Shown here one piece after another: positions 49,150-57,367 of a stretch of DNA of 64,000 nucleotides. Numbering within the stretch: position 1 is the first letter of the stretch; every line of letters starts with the position of its first letter. Source of the stretch: UBA1757 sp963617485. GTDB lineage: Bacteria; Bacteroidota; Bacteroidia; Bacteroidales; UBA1402. Position numbers and translations under genes: made by a program. The notes below the pieces were generated by a model. The model worked only from the letters and a program-made list of their open reading frames with translations, was not told where the DNA came from and searched no databases. The stretch is from contig CAVEPA010000010.1 in assembly GCA_963617485.1 (NCBI GenBank), forward strand, positions 1 to 64,000, written 5' to 3'.

Positions 49150-50061
49150 TTAACTCTGAAGTCTCAGTTTGATGCCGGCCCAGATGGTGGGCAGGCTAAA
49201 GTGGAATACGCCGTGCATCTCGCTGGCCATGCAAAAGCCGCATTGGTCGCAGACACCCTGCTCCTTGCCGATGCACTGTTCTTTGCGGGTACCATCGGCA
49301 AAGACGAAATTGGTTACCCAGCACTGCGGGTCGAAATTGAGTTTCTTCATCTTCTTCAGCCCTGGCACCGAGTTCATAATGGGATAACCGCGATGTTTGT
49401 AATCGATTATCAAGTCGATGATTTCATTGCGTTTCTGGGCATCAAGCGCCAGATATTCAGTGCCTTGGAAAGGCGTGTGGAAGTTTAGCGAGATAGACTT
49501 GATATAGGGATTGGACTTGGCATATTCGATGGTCTTGCCCACGGCTTGATAATTGAGCGTATTGATGGCCATATTCACCGACAGGGCTTTGTGGTGGCAA
49601 GTGGCGATATTCTGCTCCAGTCGGGCAAAAGTACCTTTGCCACGGATAGCCTCGTGGTATTCACCATAACCGTCCAAACTTACCCAAATGCTGTCGGCAT
49701 GCGAGTCGGGGAAGGGCTTTTGGGCATTGGTGGTGATGGTGCAGGAAAAGAAGCCGATAGACTTGGCCAAATCGCAAAGGTCGTCGATGGTGCGGCCCTC
49801 GTCCTCCCAGATAAAGGGTTCTCCGCCTTCGAAATCGACAAAACGCGAACCCAAGCTGTAGCAATAAAGCAGGTCTTGGCGAACCTGTTCGAAGGTCTTG
49901 TTATTGGGGTTCTGATGGTTGTACACACTGCAATGCTTGCACGACAGGTTACAACGGTCGGAGATGAAGACAACGCTTTGCAAGGGCTTTTTGCGGCCCA
50001 GGAACCTGGCACAGAAAAACCACCAGGCAAGATAAAACAACTGTTTGATTTTCAAAAACAT
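49150..50061 (-). CDS. Radical SAM enzyme of unknown substrate
   Basis: A 303-residue protein. A hydrophobic, aromatic N-terminus (LFYLAWWFFCARFLG, residues 8-22) could lie on the membrane. The [4Fe-4S]-SAM motif is CNLSCKHC (Cys37, 41, 44), followed by FVDFEGGEPFIWED (GGEP motif). A C-terminal Cys group (C...GVCDQCGFC) could hold an extra cluster. No family-specific name is justified; it is not HpnH-like in its Cys context. It lies between UbiA and thioesterase genes with gaps of 10 and 2 bases, which suggests a lipid substrate. Confidence 0.85.
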   Translation of the reverse strand: MFLKIKQLFYLAWWFFCARFLGRKKPLQSVVFISDRCNLSCKHCSVYNHQNPNNKTFEQVRQDLLYCYSLGSRFVDFEGGEPFIWEDEGRTIDDLCDLAKSIGFFSCTITTNAQKPFPDSHADSIWVSLDGYGEYHEAIRGKGTFARLEQNIATCHHKALSVNMAINTLNYQAVGKTIEYAKSNPYIKSISLNFHTPFQGTEYLALDAQKRNEIIDLIIDYKHRGYPIMNSVPGLKKMKKLNFDPQCWVTNFVFADGTRKEQCIGKEQGVCDQCGFCMASEMHGVFHFSLPTIWAGIKLRLQS

Positions 50062-50071
50062 ATCGCATTTT

Positions 50072-51079
50072 TCAAAAACATGTCAATCGGAGAATATGAG
50101 CCAATATACACAACAGGCAAAAACCCGTGATCAGATTGCGGGCCGCATACCAACGCACCATAAACCAGTCGAGACCGGCCTGGCAGATGGCTTCCCAGTT
50201 CTCCATACGGCCCATGAAGCGCGGCGGATGTTTGGTGTCGAAGTCGGGATGGTAAGCGAAAGCCAGCAGACTTTTCAGCAACCAAACGGCACGTGGCAGC
50301 ACCAGCAGGCACAACAGATACAGCCAATGCAGATATCCGGTCAGCACGCCCGCCACCACCAGTGCGAAAGGCAACAGATTGATGACAAAGCTGGCGCAAA
50401 GGTTGGCCGTGTCGGTCTTGAGCAGTCGGGCGAAAGTCATCTTGTCCGAAGCCGCATCGGCCACTTGATCGATATAGCTGTGCGTATACACGATATTCAT
50501 CACCAGCAGGCCCACCGGTATGGAAATGAAAACGATACTCCAGTCGAAAAGGCCGCAGGCCGACACATAGACACCCGTCATAAGCAGAGGGCCAAAGATG
50601 ATGCCGATAACCAGTTCGCCCAAACCACGATAACCCAGTTTGAGGGGCGGTGCGGAGTAGAACACGCCCATAACTAGGGTGGCCAAAAATATCCACAGCA
50701 GCAGGTTGCCCCGGCGCAGCCAGATGCACAGGCCCAAAGCCACAGCCAAAGAAAAGAACACCACGATGGCCCAGCGCAGGTCTTTGAGCGTGGCGCTGCC
50801 GTCCTGAAGATAGGGGTACTTCACCGTGCGGGCGCGCATACCCTGACGCTTGAGATCCTGGCGCGAGGCTCCCGTATTGACGTAATAGTCGAAATAGTCG
50901 TCGCAGAGGTTCAGACCCAGATGAGCCAGCACTACGCCCACAACGGCCATCAGAGCCAACACGATGGAAAATCCCTCCTGCCCCAGGGCCAATATCACCG
51001 CCAGAACGGCGGGCATCAGACTCTGCATCAAGGCCGTGGGGCGGGCATTTACCCACCAGGCTTTTATCTGGTTTATCAT
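50072..51079 (-). CDS. UbiA-family membrane prenyltransferase
   Basis: About 335 residues from ATG 51079; the frame also opens at a TTG three codons earlier that overlaps the peptidase stop. Eight or nine membrane segments are predicted. The first Asp-rich motif is NLCDDYFDYYVNTGASRQD, the second YIDQVADAASDKMTFA. It differs from menaquinone MenA proteins, which have NDxxDxxRGxD-like motifs, and has an added C-terminal part (HPPRFMGRMENWEAICQAGL). It would attach an isoprenoid to an unknown acceptor in the membrane. Confidence 0.85.
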   Translation of the reverse strand: MINQIKAWWVNARPTALMQSLMPAVLAVILALGQEGFSIVLALMAVVGVVLAHLGLNLCDDYFDYYVNTGASRQDLKRQGMRARTVKYPYLQDGSATLKDLRWAIVVFFSLAVALGLCIWLRRGNLLLWIFLATLVMGVFYSAPPLKLGYRGLGELVIGIIFGPLLMTGVYVSACGLFDWSIVFISIPVGLLVMNIVYTHSYIDQVADAASDKMTFARLLKTDTANLCASFVINLLPFALVVAGVLTGYLHWLYLLCLLVLPRAVWLLKSLLAFAYHPDFDTKHPPRFMGRMENWEAICQAGLDWFMVRWYAARNLITGFCLLCILAHILRLTCF

Positions 51080-51084
51080 AGCAT

Positions 51085-52380
51085 TCAAATATTATAAAAG
51101 GTAGTGAAAGCGCGACAAACGTACTCGTGGTCTTGTGCCGACATAAGTTCGCGTACCGAGTGCATGGCCCACATAGGATTGCCCATGTCCACCCCGCGCA
51201 GTGGCATCTGTGCGGTAAGGATATTGCCCAGCGTCGAACCGCCGGCTATATCGGAATGGTTGACAAAATACTGGCAGGGCACCTGAGCGCGGCGGCAGAT
51301 TTCTGCGAAAACAGCCGCCGAATCGGCATCGGTCACATACTTCTGGTTGGCATTGATCTTGATAACCGGGCCGCCACCCATCACCGGATGGTTGGTGGGG
51401 TCGTGCTTCTCGCAATAGTTGGGGTGCAGGGCATGAGCCATATCGGCCGAAATCATAAAAGAGTTTTCCAGCGCCCTATAAGCGTCTTCCATATTGCCGC
51501 CCTGGCTTAGAACGATGCGTTCCAGCAGATTTTTCAGCACCGGCGAAGCAGCACCTTGCTTGGTACCACTACCCGTCTCTTCGTTGTCGAAAATGGCCAG
51601 TACCTGGGTCATGTCGCCCGCTTGGGCGTGCAACAGCGCGTACAGCCCGGCATGAACCATAGCCAAATCGTCCAAACGGCCGCTGGAGATGAATTCCTGA
51701 CTGGGACCCAGCAGACAAGCTTGTTGCGTATCGTAAAGATAAAGGTCGAAGTCGATAATATCGGCGGCGGGCACTTGCAGTTCTTGGCTGAGCAGCGTGA
51801 CGAGCATATTGCCTGCCTGAAGTTTTTCATTGAGCAGGGCCAGCACCGGCAGCATATCCTTTTGTTTGCTCAAGGCATTGCCTTCGTTCACCTGACGGTT
51901 GAAGTGTATGGCCAGATGGGGAATCACCAGCAAAGGTTGTTTGAAATGCACCAACACTTGACGCGGATGCAGGGGCTGGTCGCTACGCAACATTACCCTA
52001 CCGGCCAAAGACAAAGGACGGTCGAACCATGTGTAGAGAATGGGGCCGCCATACACTTCGGTATTGAGTTTCAACACACCGGCCTGCACGATTTCGGCCG
52101 CCGGCTTGATGCGGAAGCAAGGCGAATCGCTGTGTGCGCATATCAGTTTGAAGCCGCTGTCGGCCAACGGTTTGCCGCCAAGGCGGAAGGCCATCAGGGC
52201 GCTACCGTTTTTGGTGAGGTAGTAGCCCTTGCCGGCGCGCAGCGCCGGCAAGGGCCGCGCCATGTCCAGCGCCTCGAAGCCTGCCTCTTTCAGACAGTTT
52301 TCCACATGAGCCACTGCTAAGAAATTCACCGGCGAAGCATCGAGCATTGCCATTAGGTCTTGAACGGGATTAGTCTGCAT
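51085..52380 (-). CDS. M18 family aminopeptidase
   Basis: About 431 residues from ATG 52380; the longer frame begins at a TTG inside the lpxB stop. Metal ligands lie in ICAHSDSPCFRIKP, FDNEETGSGT and the late HSDIAGGSTLG segment. SADMAHALHPNYCEKHDPTN and GGPVIKINANQKY are typical M18. It removes N-terminal acidic or neutral residues from peptides in the cytoplasm as a large dodecamer. It lies in the lpxB operon without an obvious functional link. A 14-base-pair hairpin lies near the 5' end. Confidence 0.94.
   Translation of the reverse strand: MQTNPVQDLMAMLDASPVNFLAVAHVENCLKEAGFEALDMARPLPALRAGKGYYLTKNGSALMAFRLGGKPLADSGFKLICAHSDSPCFRIKPAAEIVQAGVLKLNTEVYGGPILYTWFDRPLSLAGRVMLRSDQPLHPRQVLVHFKQPLLVIPHLAIHFNRQVNEGNALSKQKDMLPVLALLNEKLQAGNMLVTLLSQELQVPAADIIDFDLYLYDTQQACLLGPSQEFISSGRLDDLAMVHAGLYALLHAQAGDMTQVLAIFDNEETGSGTKQGAASPVLKNLLERIVLSQGGNMEDAYRALENSFMISADMAHALHPNYCEKHDPTNHPVMGGGPVIKINANQKYVTDADSAAVFAEICRRAQVPCQYFVNHSDIAGGSTLGNILTAQMPLRGVDMGNPMWAMHSVRELMSAQDHEYVCRAFTTFYNI
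52225..52255. repeat. Perfect 14-base-pair hairpin inside the M18 gene
   Basis: Arms 52225-52238 and 52242-52255 are exact reverse complements around a three-base loop (GCA on the plus strand). It codes PLPALRAGKG, a linker before the conserved YYLTKNG. It lies about 45 codons into the gene and has no T-run. Confidence 0.88.
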
Positions 52381-52397
52381 ATCTCTGACTTTAAGTA

Positions 52398-53543
52398 TCA
52401 ATGTTTTAAGTACTTCATCATTAGGTCGGCCGTATGGTGTGCCGCACCGGGCGCGCCCAGCAAGGAATGGACCTCGCGATATCCGCTCAGAACTTCTTCG
52501 CGGCCCGGTCCTTGCAATATGGCTTCGAGGCTAGCGGCAATGGCCTCGGCCGTGCATTGGTATGCCACCAATTCACGCACCACTTCGCGGCCGGCCACCA
52601 AGTTCACCAGCGAAATGAAAGGCGTGCGTATCAAATACTTGCGTCCCCATTTGGTGAGCCACTTAGCGGTAGCCATATAGTAGCACACCACTTGCGGCAC
52701 ATCGAAAAGTGCTGTTTCGAGCGTAGCCGTACCCGACACCACCAGAGCTGCGTGCGACTGCCGCAACAGCGCATAGGTCTGATTGAACACAATAGGAAAA
52801 TCGTAGCCATCCATGTAGCGACGGTAAGCCTCGGGTTCCTGACCGGGAGCCCCCGACACCACTATCTGGTATCGGTCGCGATAACGCGCCGCAGCCTGTA
52901 GCATCATGGCGAAATTCTGCCGTATTTCTTGGCTGCGGCTGCCGGGCAGTATAGCCAACACCGGCTTGTCGATATCCAGCGTCTGGCCATCGGAGGTGAT
53001 AAGCGGCTGCAAAGCGGGATGATGTAGTTTGTATGCCTCCACACTATCAACCGAAGGATTGCCTACATAATCGGCCTGATAGTGGCGCTGGGCAAACCAT
53101 TGTTTTTCAAAGGGAAAGACTATGTAGAGCTTGTCCACATAGGCCCGGAACTGCTTGATGCGATACGATTTCCAAGCCCAGATCTTGGGCGAAATATAAT
53201 AATGTATGGCCACCTGCGGACAATGTCGTCTGACATACTTGGCCATCTTCAGATTAAAACCGGCATAGTCGACTAGTATCAGCACATCGGGTTGCCATTG
53301 GCAGATATCCCGGCGACACAGGCGCATGTTGCGCAGAATGGCGGGCGCATGCAAAAGCACGGGAACAATGCCCATATAGGCCATTTCCCGATAATGACGC
53401 ACCAAAGTACCGCCTTGCGCGGCCATCTTGTCACCCCCGAAATAACGGAATTCGGCCTCGGGGTCGCGTTCGCCGAGGGCCTTCATCAGATTGGAGGCGT
53501 GAAGGTCGCCGGAGGCTTCACCTGCGATAAAATAATATTTCAT
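52398..53543 (-). CDS. lpxB: Lipid-A-disaccharide synthase
   Basis: About 381 residues from ATG 53543 (MKYYFIAGEASGDLHASNLM); the longer frame enters the promoter. GT19 features: GEASGDLHAS at the start, DYAGFNLKMAKY, YYISPKIWAWKSYRIKQFR, the nucleotide-binding LAILPGSRSQEI and ALVVSGTATLETALF. It joins UDP-diacylglucosamine and lipid X in lipid A synthesis at the inner membrane. First gene of the operon that continues to M18, UbiA, radical SAM and thioesterase. Confidence 0.97.
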   Translation of the reverse strand: MKYYFIAGEASGDLHASNLMKALGERDPEAEFRYFGGDKMAAQGGTLVRHYREMAYMGIVPVLLHAPAILRNMRLCRRDICQWQPDVLILVDYAGFNLKMAKYVRRHCPQVAIHYYISPKIWAWKSYRIKQFRAYVDKLYIVFPFEKQWFAQRHYQADYVGNPSVDSVEAYKLHHPALQPLITSDGQTLDIDKPVLAILPGSRSQEIRQNFAMMLQAAARYRDRYQIVVSGAPGQEPEAYRRYMDGYDFPIVFNQTYALLRQSHAALVVSGTATLETALFDVPQVVCYYMATAKWLTKWGRKYLIRTPFISLVNLVAGREVVRELVAYQCTAEAIAASLEAILQGPGREEVLSGYREVHSLLGAPGAAHHTADLMMKYLKH

Positions 53544-53564
53544 GCCAGTCTGCTTTCGAGGGTA

Positions 53565-53572
53565 CAAATATA
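53565..53572 (-). promoter_or_regulatory. Promoter -7 element of the lpxB operon
   Basis: The minus strand reads TATATTTG; transcription starts near 53561, 18 bases before the lpxB ATG at 53543, confirming the shorter start. Confidence 0.65.
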
Positions 53573-53581
53573 CTGCTTCAT

Positions 53582-53612
53582 TTTGTTTTCCGCGTGCTTT
53601 GCCCTATATTTG
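53582..53612 (+). promoter_or_regulatory. Promoter of parA
   Basis: TTTG at 53582-53585 and TATATTTG at 53605-53612 with a 19-base spacer, an excellent match. The leader to the ATG at 53636 is about 20 bases. It lies divergent from and next to the lpxB promoter. Confidence 0.82.
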
Positions 53613-53635
53613 TCGTTTCAAAACACTAGACGAGT

Positions 53636-54403
53636 ATGGGAAAAATTATAGCAGTTGCCAATCAGAAAGGCGGTGTCGGAAAAACCACGACAACCATCAA
53701 TCTGGCCGCTTCGCTGGCCGCACAGGAAAAGAAGGTGCTGGTTGTGGATGCCGATCCGCAGGCCAATGCCTCGTCGGGTTTGGGCGTTGATGTACGCCAG
53801 CTCAAGACCACCATCTACGAATGCATGATAGACAATGCTCCCGCCGGTGATGCCATCCAGCATACCGAAATATCCTATCTAGACGTATTGCCCTCGCATA
53901 TCGACTTGGTGGGTGCCGAGTTGGAGATGATACAGTTGCCCCAACGCGAGCAGATTCTGAAAAAGCTGCTGCAGGACGTGCGCGACAACTACGACTTCAT
54001 CTTGATAGACTGTTCGCCCTCGCTTGGTCTTATCACGGTTAACTGTCTCACGGCGGCCGATTCGGTGCTTATCCCGGTGCAGTGCGAATATTTCGCTCTC
54101 GAAGGCATCAGCAAGTTGCTCAATACCATCAAGATAATCAAGGGCGGGCTTAACCGCAGCCTCGAAATCGAAGGGTTTCTGCTTACCATGTACGACGGAC
54201 GTCTGCGCAGTGCGCGCCAGGTGGCAGAGGAGGTTCGCAAGCACTTCCAGCACTTGGTGTTCGACACGATGATACAGCGTAACGTCACCTTGAGCGTTGC
54301 ACCCAGCCACGGAGAGCCGGCCTTGCTCTACGATGCCGATTCGAGAGGTGCCATCGACCATATTCAACTAGCAACGGAAATCATTCAGAAAAACAAGCAT
54401 TAA
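53636..54403 (+). CDS. parA: ParA/Soj chromosome partitioning ATPase
   Basis: A 255-residue P-loop ATPase. The deviant Walker A is KGGVGKTTT in VANQKGGVGKTTTTINLAAS (residues about 8-27), Walker A' is VVDADPQANASSGLG, and Walker B is YDFILIDCSPSLG. No N-terminal DNA-binding domain is present, so this is the chromosomal Soj type. It organises and separates chromosome origins with ParB, whose ATG overlaps its stop (TAATG). Confidence 0.97.
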   Translation: MGKIIAVANQKGGVGKTTTTINLAASLAAQEKKVLVVDADPQANASSGLGVDVRQLKTTIYECMIDNAPAGDAIQHTEISYLDVLPSHIDLVGAELEMIQLPQREQILKKLLQDVRDNYDFILIDCSPSLGLITVNCLTAADSVLIPVQCEYFALEGISKLLNTIKIIKGGLNRSLEIEGFLLTMYDGRLRSARQVAEEVRKHFQHLVFDTMIQRNVTLSVAPSHGEPALLYDADSRGAIDHIQLATEIIQKNKH

Positions 54404-55281
54404 TGGCAAAGAAAAGACACGATTTAGGCCGTGGACTCGATGCGCTTATCAGTACCGAAGATGTCCATACCGTAGGCTCATCGTCCATTAACGAAGTCCC
54501 TATAGACCAAATACATCCCAATCCCAACCAACCACGTCAGGAATTCGAGGCAGAAGCCTTGGAGGAGCTGGCCGCTTCGATACGTCAACTTGGTATCATT
54601 CAGCCAATTACGCTAAGAAAGATTAACGAGGGTAACTACCAGATTATTTCGGGCGAACGCCGTTACCGCGCCTCTAAAATGATAGGGCTGGAGCAGATCC
54701 CCGCCTATATCAAAACCACCGAAGACGATCAGGTGATGGAGATGGCTCTTATCGAGAACATCCAGCGCGAAGACCTGAATGCCATCGAAATTGCTTTGGC
54801 TTACCAAAAACTGCTGGAGGTGCATAACCTGACGCACGAGAAGCTGAGCGAACGTCTGGGCAAGAAACGCACCACCATCAGCAATTACCTGCGTCTGCTC
54901 AAATTGCCCGCCAGCATACAGATAGGCCTGAAAGACAAGAAGATAGAAATGGCGCACGCCCGTGCATTGGCCGGTGTCGAAGATTCGCAGTGGCAGTTGC
55001 AGCTGTATCAGGAAATTCTCGACAAGGGTTATTCGGTGCGCAAGCTCGAAGAAATCATCAAGACGCAGTCGCCACAGATGCAGGCCCAAAAGAAGGCCGC
55101 CCAACAAGCCCGCAAGAAACTGCAAGGCGATTTCGGCGAACTGCAGAAAATGCTGGCCCAAAAGTTGGGGGTTAAGGTAAAGCTGCAGCTGGGCACCGAT
55201 GGCAAAGGCAGCATCAATATTCCTTTCAAGTCGGAAAAAGACTTGGAAGCTATCCTGGCCCGTCTGGACAATCTGAACTGA
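54403..55281 (+). CDS. parB: ParB/Spo0J chromosome partitioning protein
   Basis: A 292-residue protein. The N-terminus KRHDLGRGLDALIS binds ParA. The CTPase domain has PIDQIHPNPNQPRQEF, GIIQPITLRK and ISGERRYRASKMIG (GERRYRA motif), then ENIQREDLNAIE. The helix-turn-helix LSERLGKKRTTISNYLRLLKLP binds parS sites. The C-terminal part (from about 215) is a Lys-rich dimer domain. No clear parS-like 16-base palindrome was noticed nearby. Confidence 0.97.
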   Translation: MAKKRHDLGRGLDALISTEDVHTVGSSSINEVPIDQIHPNPNQPRQEFEAEALEELAASIRQLGIIQPITLRKINEGNYQIISGERRYRASKMIGLEQIPAYIKTTEDDQVMEMALIENIQREDLNAIEIALAYQKLLEVHNLTHEKLSERLGKKRTTISNYLRLLKLPASIQIGLKDKKIEMAHARALAGVEDSQWQLQLYQEILDKGYSVRKLEEIIKTQSPQMQAQKKAAQQARKKLQGDFGELQKMLAQKLGVKVKLQLGTDGKGSINIPFKSEKDLEAILARLDNLN

Positions 55282-55301
55282 CGCAAGAAAGTATTTTCTC
55301 A

Positions 55302-55994
55302 ATGGCCGGACATCCGTTCTACATAAGATTAGTGGCTTGCCTGCTGATGCTTGCTTCAGCAAGAGGGCTGCTGCTGGCGCAAAGCGAAACCGAAGGTTTC
55401 GCCTTTGCGGACAGCGTGCAGGTAGGCGATGCCTACCTGCACGGGCGGGCTGTCGGCCTACCGGCCGACAGCCTCGCCCTGCAGCCCAGCCCCGCAGCCA
55501 GCGAAGCCGTCAACGACAACCAGGCCGCAACCCAATTCCAGCCCGATTCCAACAAGGCCCTTTGGTACGCCGCCCTTTGCCCGGGGCTGGGCCAAATTTA
55601 CAACCGCCGCTACTGGAAACTGCCCATCGTAGCAGGCGGTGTGGTGGGCATCACCTATGCCATCAGCTGGAACAACAAATACTATCAGGCCTACACCATG
55701 GCCTACCGCGACCTCATCGACAACGATCCCAGTACCAATTATTACGAAGAGCTGCTGCCCGCAGGGTCGCGATATTCCGAAAGTCAGTTGAACACGCTCT
55801 TCAAGAACCGACAGCAGAGTTTCCGCCGCCAGCGCGACCTGAGCATCATCATCGGAGCGGGCTTCTACCTGATCTGCCTGTTGGATGCCTACGTAGATGC
55901 GGAGCTGTACAATTTCGACATCAGCGACAATCTGAGTCTGCATTGGGAAGAAGCCTCGCAATCGTTCAACCTTAGTTTAAGTCTTCATTTTTAA
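55302..55994 (+). CDS. DUF5683 membrane protein
   Basis: A 230-residue protein with signal peptide MAGHPFYIRLVACLLMLASA. A variable linker (residues about 28-85) is followed by the DUF5683 core ALWYAALCPGLGQIYNRRYWKLP, VVGITYAISWNN and a last segment IIIGAGFYLICLLDAYVDAE, ending in beta residues LSLSLHF. It is conserved in this position between parB and a lytic transglycosylase in Bacteroidales; the function is unknown, perhaps envelope-related. The linker is coded by three perfect DNA hairpins in a row. Confidence 0.88.
   Translation: MAGHPFYIRLVACLLMLASARGLLLAQSETEGFAFADSVQVGDAYLHGRAVGLPADSLALQPSPAASEAVNDNQAATQFQPDSNKALWYAALCPGLGQIYNRRYWKLPIVAGGVVGITYAISWNNKYYQAYTMAYRDLIDNDPSTNYYEELLPAGSRYSESQLNTLFKNRQQSFRRQRDLSIIIGAGFYLICLLDAYVDAELYNFDISDNLSLHWEEASQSFNLSLSLHF
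55384..55473. repeat. Three consecutive perfect hairpins in the DUF5683 gene
   Basis: Arms 55384-55391/55395-55402 (8 pairs, loop GAA), 55415-55427/55431-55443 (13 pairs, loop GAT) and 55448-55458/55463-55473 (11 pairs, loop TACC). All are perfect and lie in the codons just after the signal peptide. No T-run follows any of them. No gene boundary explains them. Confidence 0.92.
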
Positions 55995-56000
55995 TACGAT

Positions 56001-57347
56001 ATGAAGTTATTGCTCAGTCTGGTCTCCGTCCTGTTATTAGCCTTGCCCGCAGAAAGTACGCTCATTCCCGGCAAACGTGCCCGCAGGGATACCAAGACTG
56101 TGCCCGACACTGTATACATTATAGATACGGTGGAAGTCGCCAGCCCCTCAGAGCCGCTCTTTATCAAGATAGACTCATCGTTTCTGGTGGACGACACCCT
56201 GCTCAATCCGCTATCGTACATCGACACCTGTATGGACGCGCGTTACCGCGAATGGCGCGAACTGGGCCTGCTCAAGACCCATGAGAATTGCAGCGAACGT
56301 CCCGACATGCAAGACATTCCCGATGAGGTTTTCCTGCAACGCATGGCCGAACTTCCCAACACCATACCCTGTTCGTACAACAAGATAGTGCGGCGTTTCA
56401 TCGAGATGTACCTTTACCAGCGACCCGGTCAGGTAAGCAATATGCTGGCCTTGTCGGATTATTACTTCCCCGTTTTCGAACAGGCGCTCGAAGCGGAAGG
56501 CCTACCGCTGGAACTGAAATACTTGCCCGTCATCGAGTCGGGGCTGAACCCCAATGCCGTTTCGCGGATGGGTGCTGCCGGTTTGTGGCAGTTTATGTAC
56601 TCGACGGGCAAAATGTACGGCCTGCAGATTAACAGTCTCACCGACGAGCGACGCGACCCCATCAAATCGAGCCAGGCAGCTGCCAAATTCCTCAAATCGC
56701 TCTACAATATGTTCGGCGACTGGAACTTGGCCATCGCCGCCTACAACTGCGGTCCGGGCAACGTGCGCAAGGCCATCGCCCGCAGCGGCTACAGCAAGGA
56801 TTTCTGGAAAATCTACTATCATCTGCCCCGCGAAACCCGCAGCTATGTACCTATTTTCATGGCGGCCAACTACGTGATGACCTATCACGCCGAACACGGC
56901 ATCTGCCCTGCCGAACTCGATTTCCCCTTTGTCTGCGACACTTTCATGATACACGAGAACATGCACTTCAAGCAGATTGAGCAGTATTGCCATATCAGCC
57001 AAAGCGAGCTCAAAAAGCTGAATCCGCATTTTCGCAGCGACATCGCACATGGAAACAGCCGCAACGCGGGCATTCTATACCTGCCCAGTCAATACAGCAT
57101 GAGCTTCATCCACTGGCAGGACAGTATCCCCAACTACCGCAAGAAAGAACTGCTCAACGACAAGCTTACCTCCAAGCCCTACAACCCTTATCGGCCCAAT
57201 GGCGAAGCCGTGGTCTACCGGGTGCGTTCGGGCGACAATTTGTCGAGCATCGCCCGTAAATACGGCGTGTCCGTCAGCAAGCTCAAGTCGTGGAACAACC
57301 TTAAGAGCGACATGCTCCAGATAGGACAAAGGCTCATCATTTACTAA
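56001..57347 (+). CDS. Lytic transglycosylase with LysM domain (MltD-like)
   Basis: A 448-residue exported protein (signal MKLLLSLVSVLLLALPAEST). The SLT domain holds the catalytic Glu in LPVIESGLNPNAVSRMGAAG, with LWQFMYSTGKMYGL and AIAAYNCGPGNVRKAI. One LysM domain at the C-terminus (YRVRSGDNLSSIARKYGVS through IGQRLIIY) binds peptidoglycan. It cleaves glycan strands to 1,6-anhydro ends during growth or remodelling. It starts 6 bases after the DUF5683 gene. Confidence 0.95.
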   Translation: MKLLLSLVSVLLLALPAESTLIPGKRARRDTKTVPDTVYIIDTVEVASPSEPLFIKIDSSFLVDDTLLNPLSYIDTCMDARYREWRELGLLKTHENCSERPDMQDIPDEVFLQRMAELPNTIPCSYNKIVRRFIEMYLYQRPGQVSNMLALSDYYFPVFEQALEAEGLPLELKYLPVIESGLNPNAVSRMGAAGLWQFMYSTGKMYGLQINSLTDERRDPIKSSQAAAKFLKSLYNMFGDWNLAIAAYNCGPGNVRKAIARSGYSKDFWKIYYHLPRETRSYVPIFMAANYVMTYHAEHGICPAELDFPFVCDTFMIHENMHFKQIEQYCHISQSELKKLNPHFRSDIAHGNSRNAGILYLPSQYSMSFIHWQDSIPNYRKKELLNDKLTSKPYNPYRPNGEAVVYRVRSGDNLSSIARKYGVSVSKLKSWNNLKSDMLQIGQRLIIY

Positions 57348-57353
57348 ACGGCT

Positions 57354-57360
57354 AGGAGGA
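57354..57360 (+). promoter_or_regulatory. Strong Shine-Dalgarno before the RSH gene
   Basis: AGGAGGA lies seven bases before the ATG at 57368. Near-complete Shine-Dalgarno sequences are scarce in this phylum, so it may raise or control translation of the alarmone enzyme. Confidence 0.7.
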
Positions 57361-57367
57361 CAAAACC

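Noticed and set aside
52398..52401. Overlapping start of M18 with lpxB (four bases)
   Set aside because: That start is a TTG; the ATG at 52380 gives a normal M18 N-terminus. The same reasoning moved the starts of UbiA to 51079 and wza to 43018.
53636..55281. parA-parB as a sign of a plasmid or integrated element
   Set aside because: They are the chromosomal Soj/Spo0J type in a core gene neighbourhood with lpxB, RSH and alaS.
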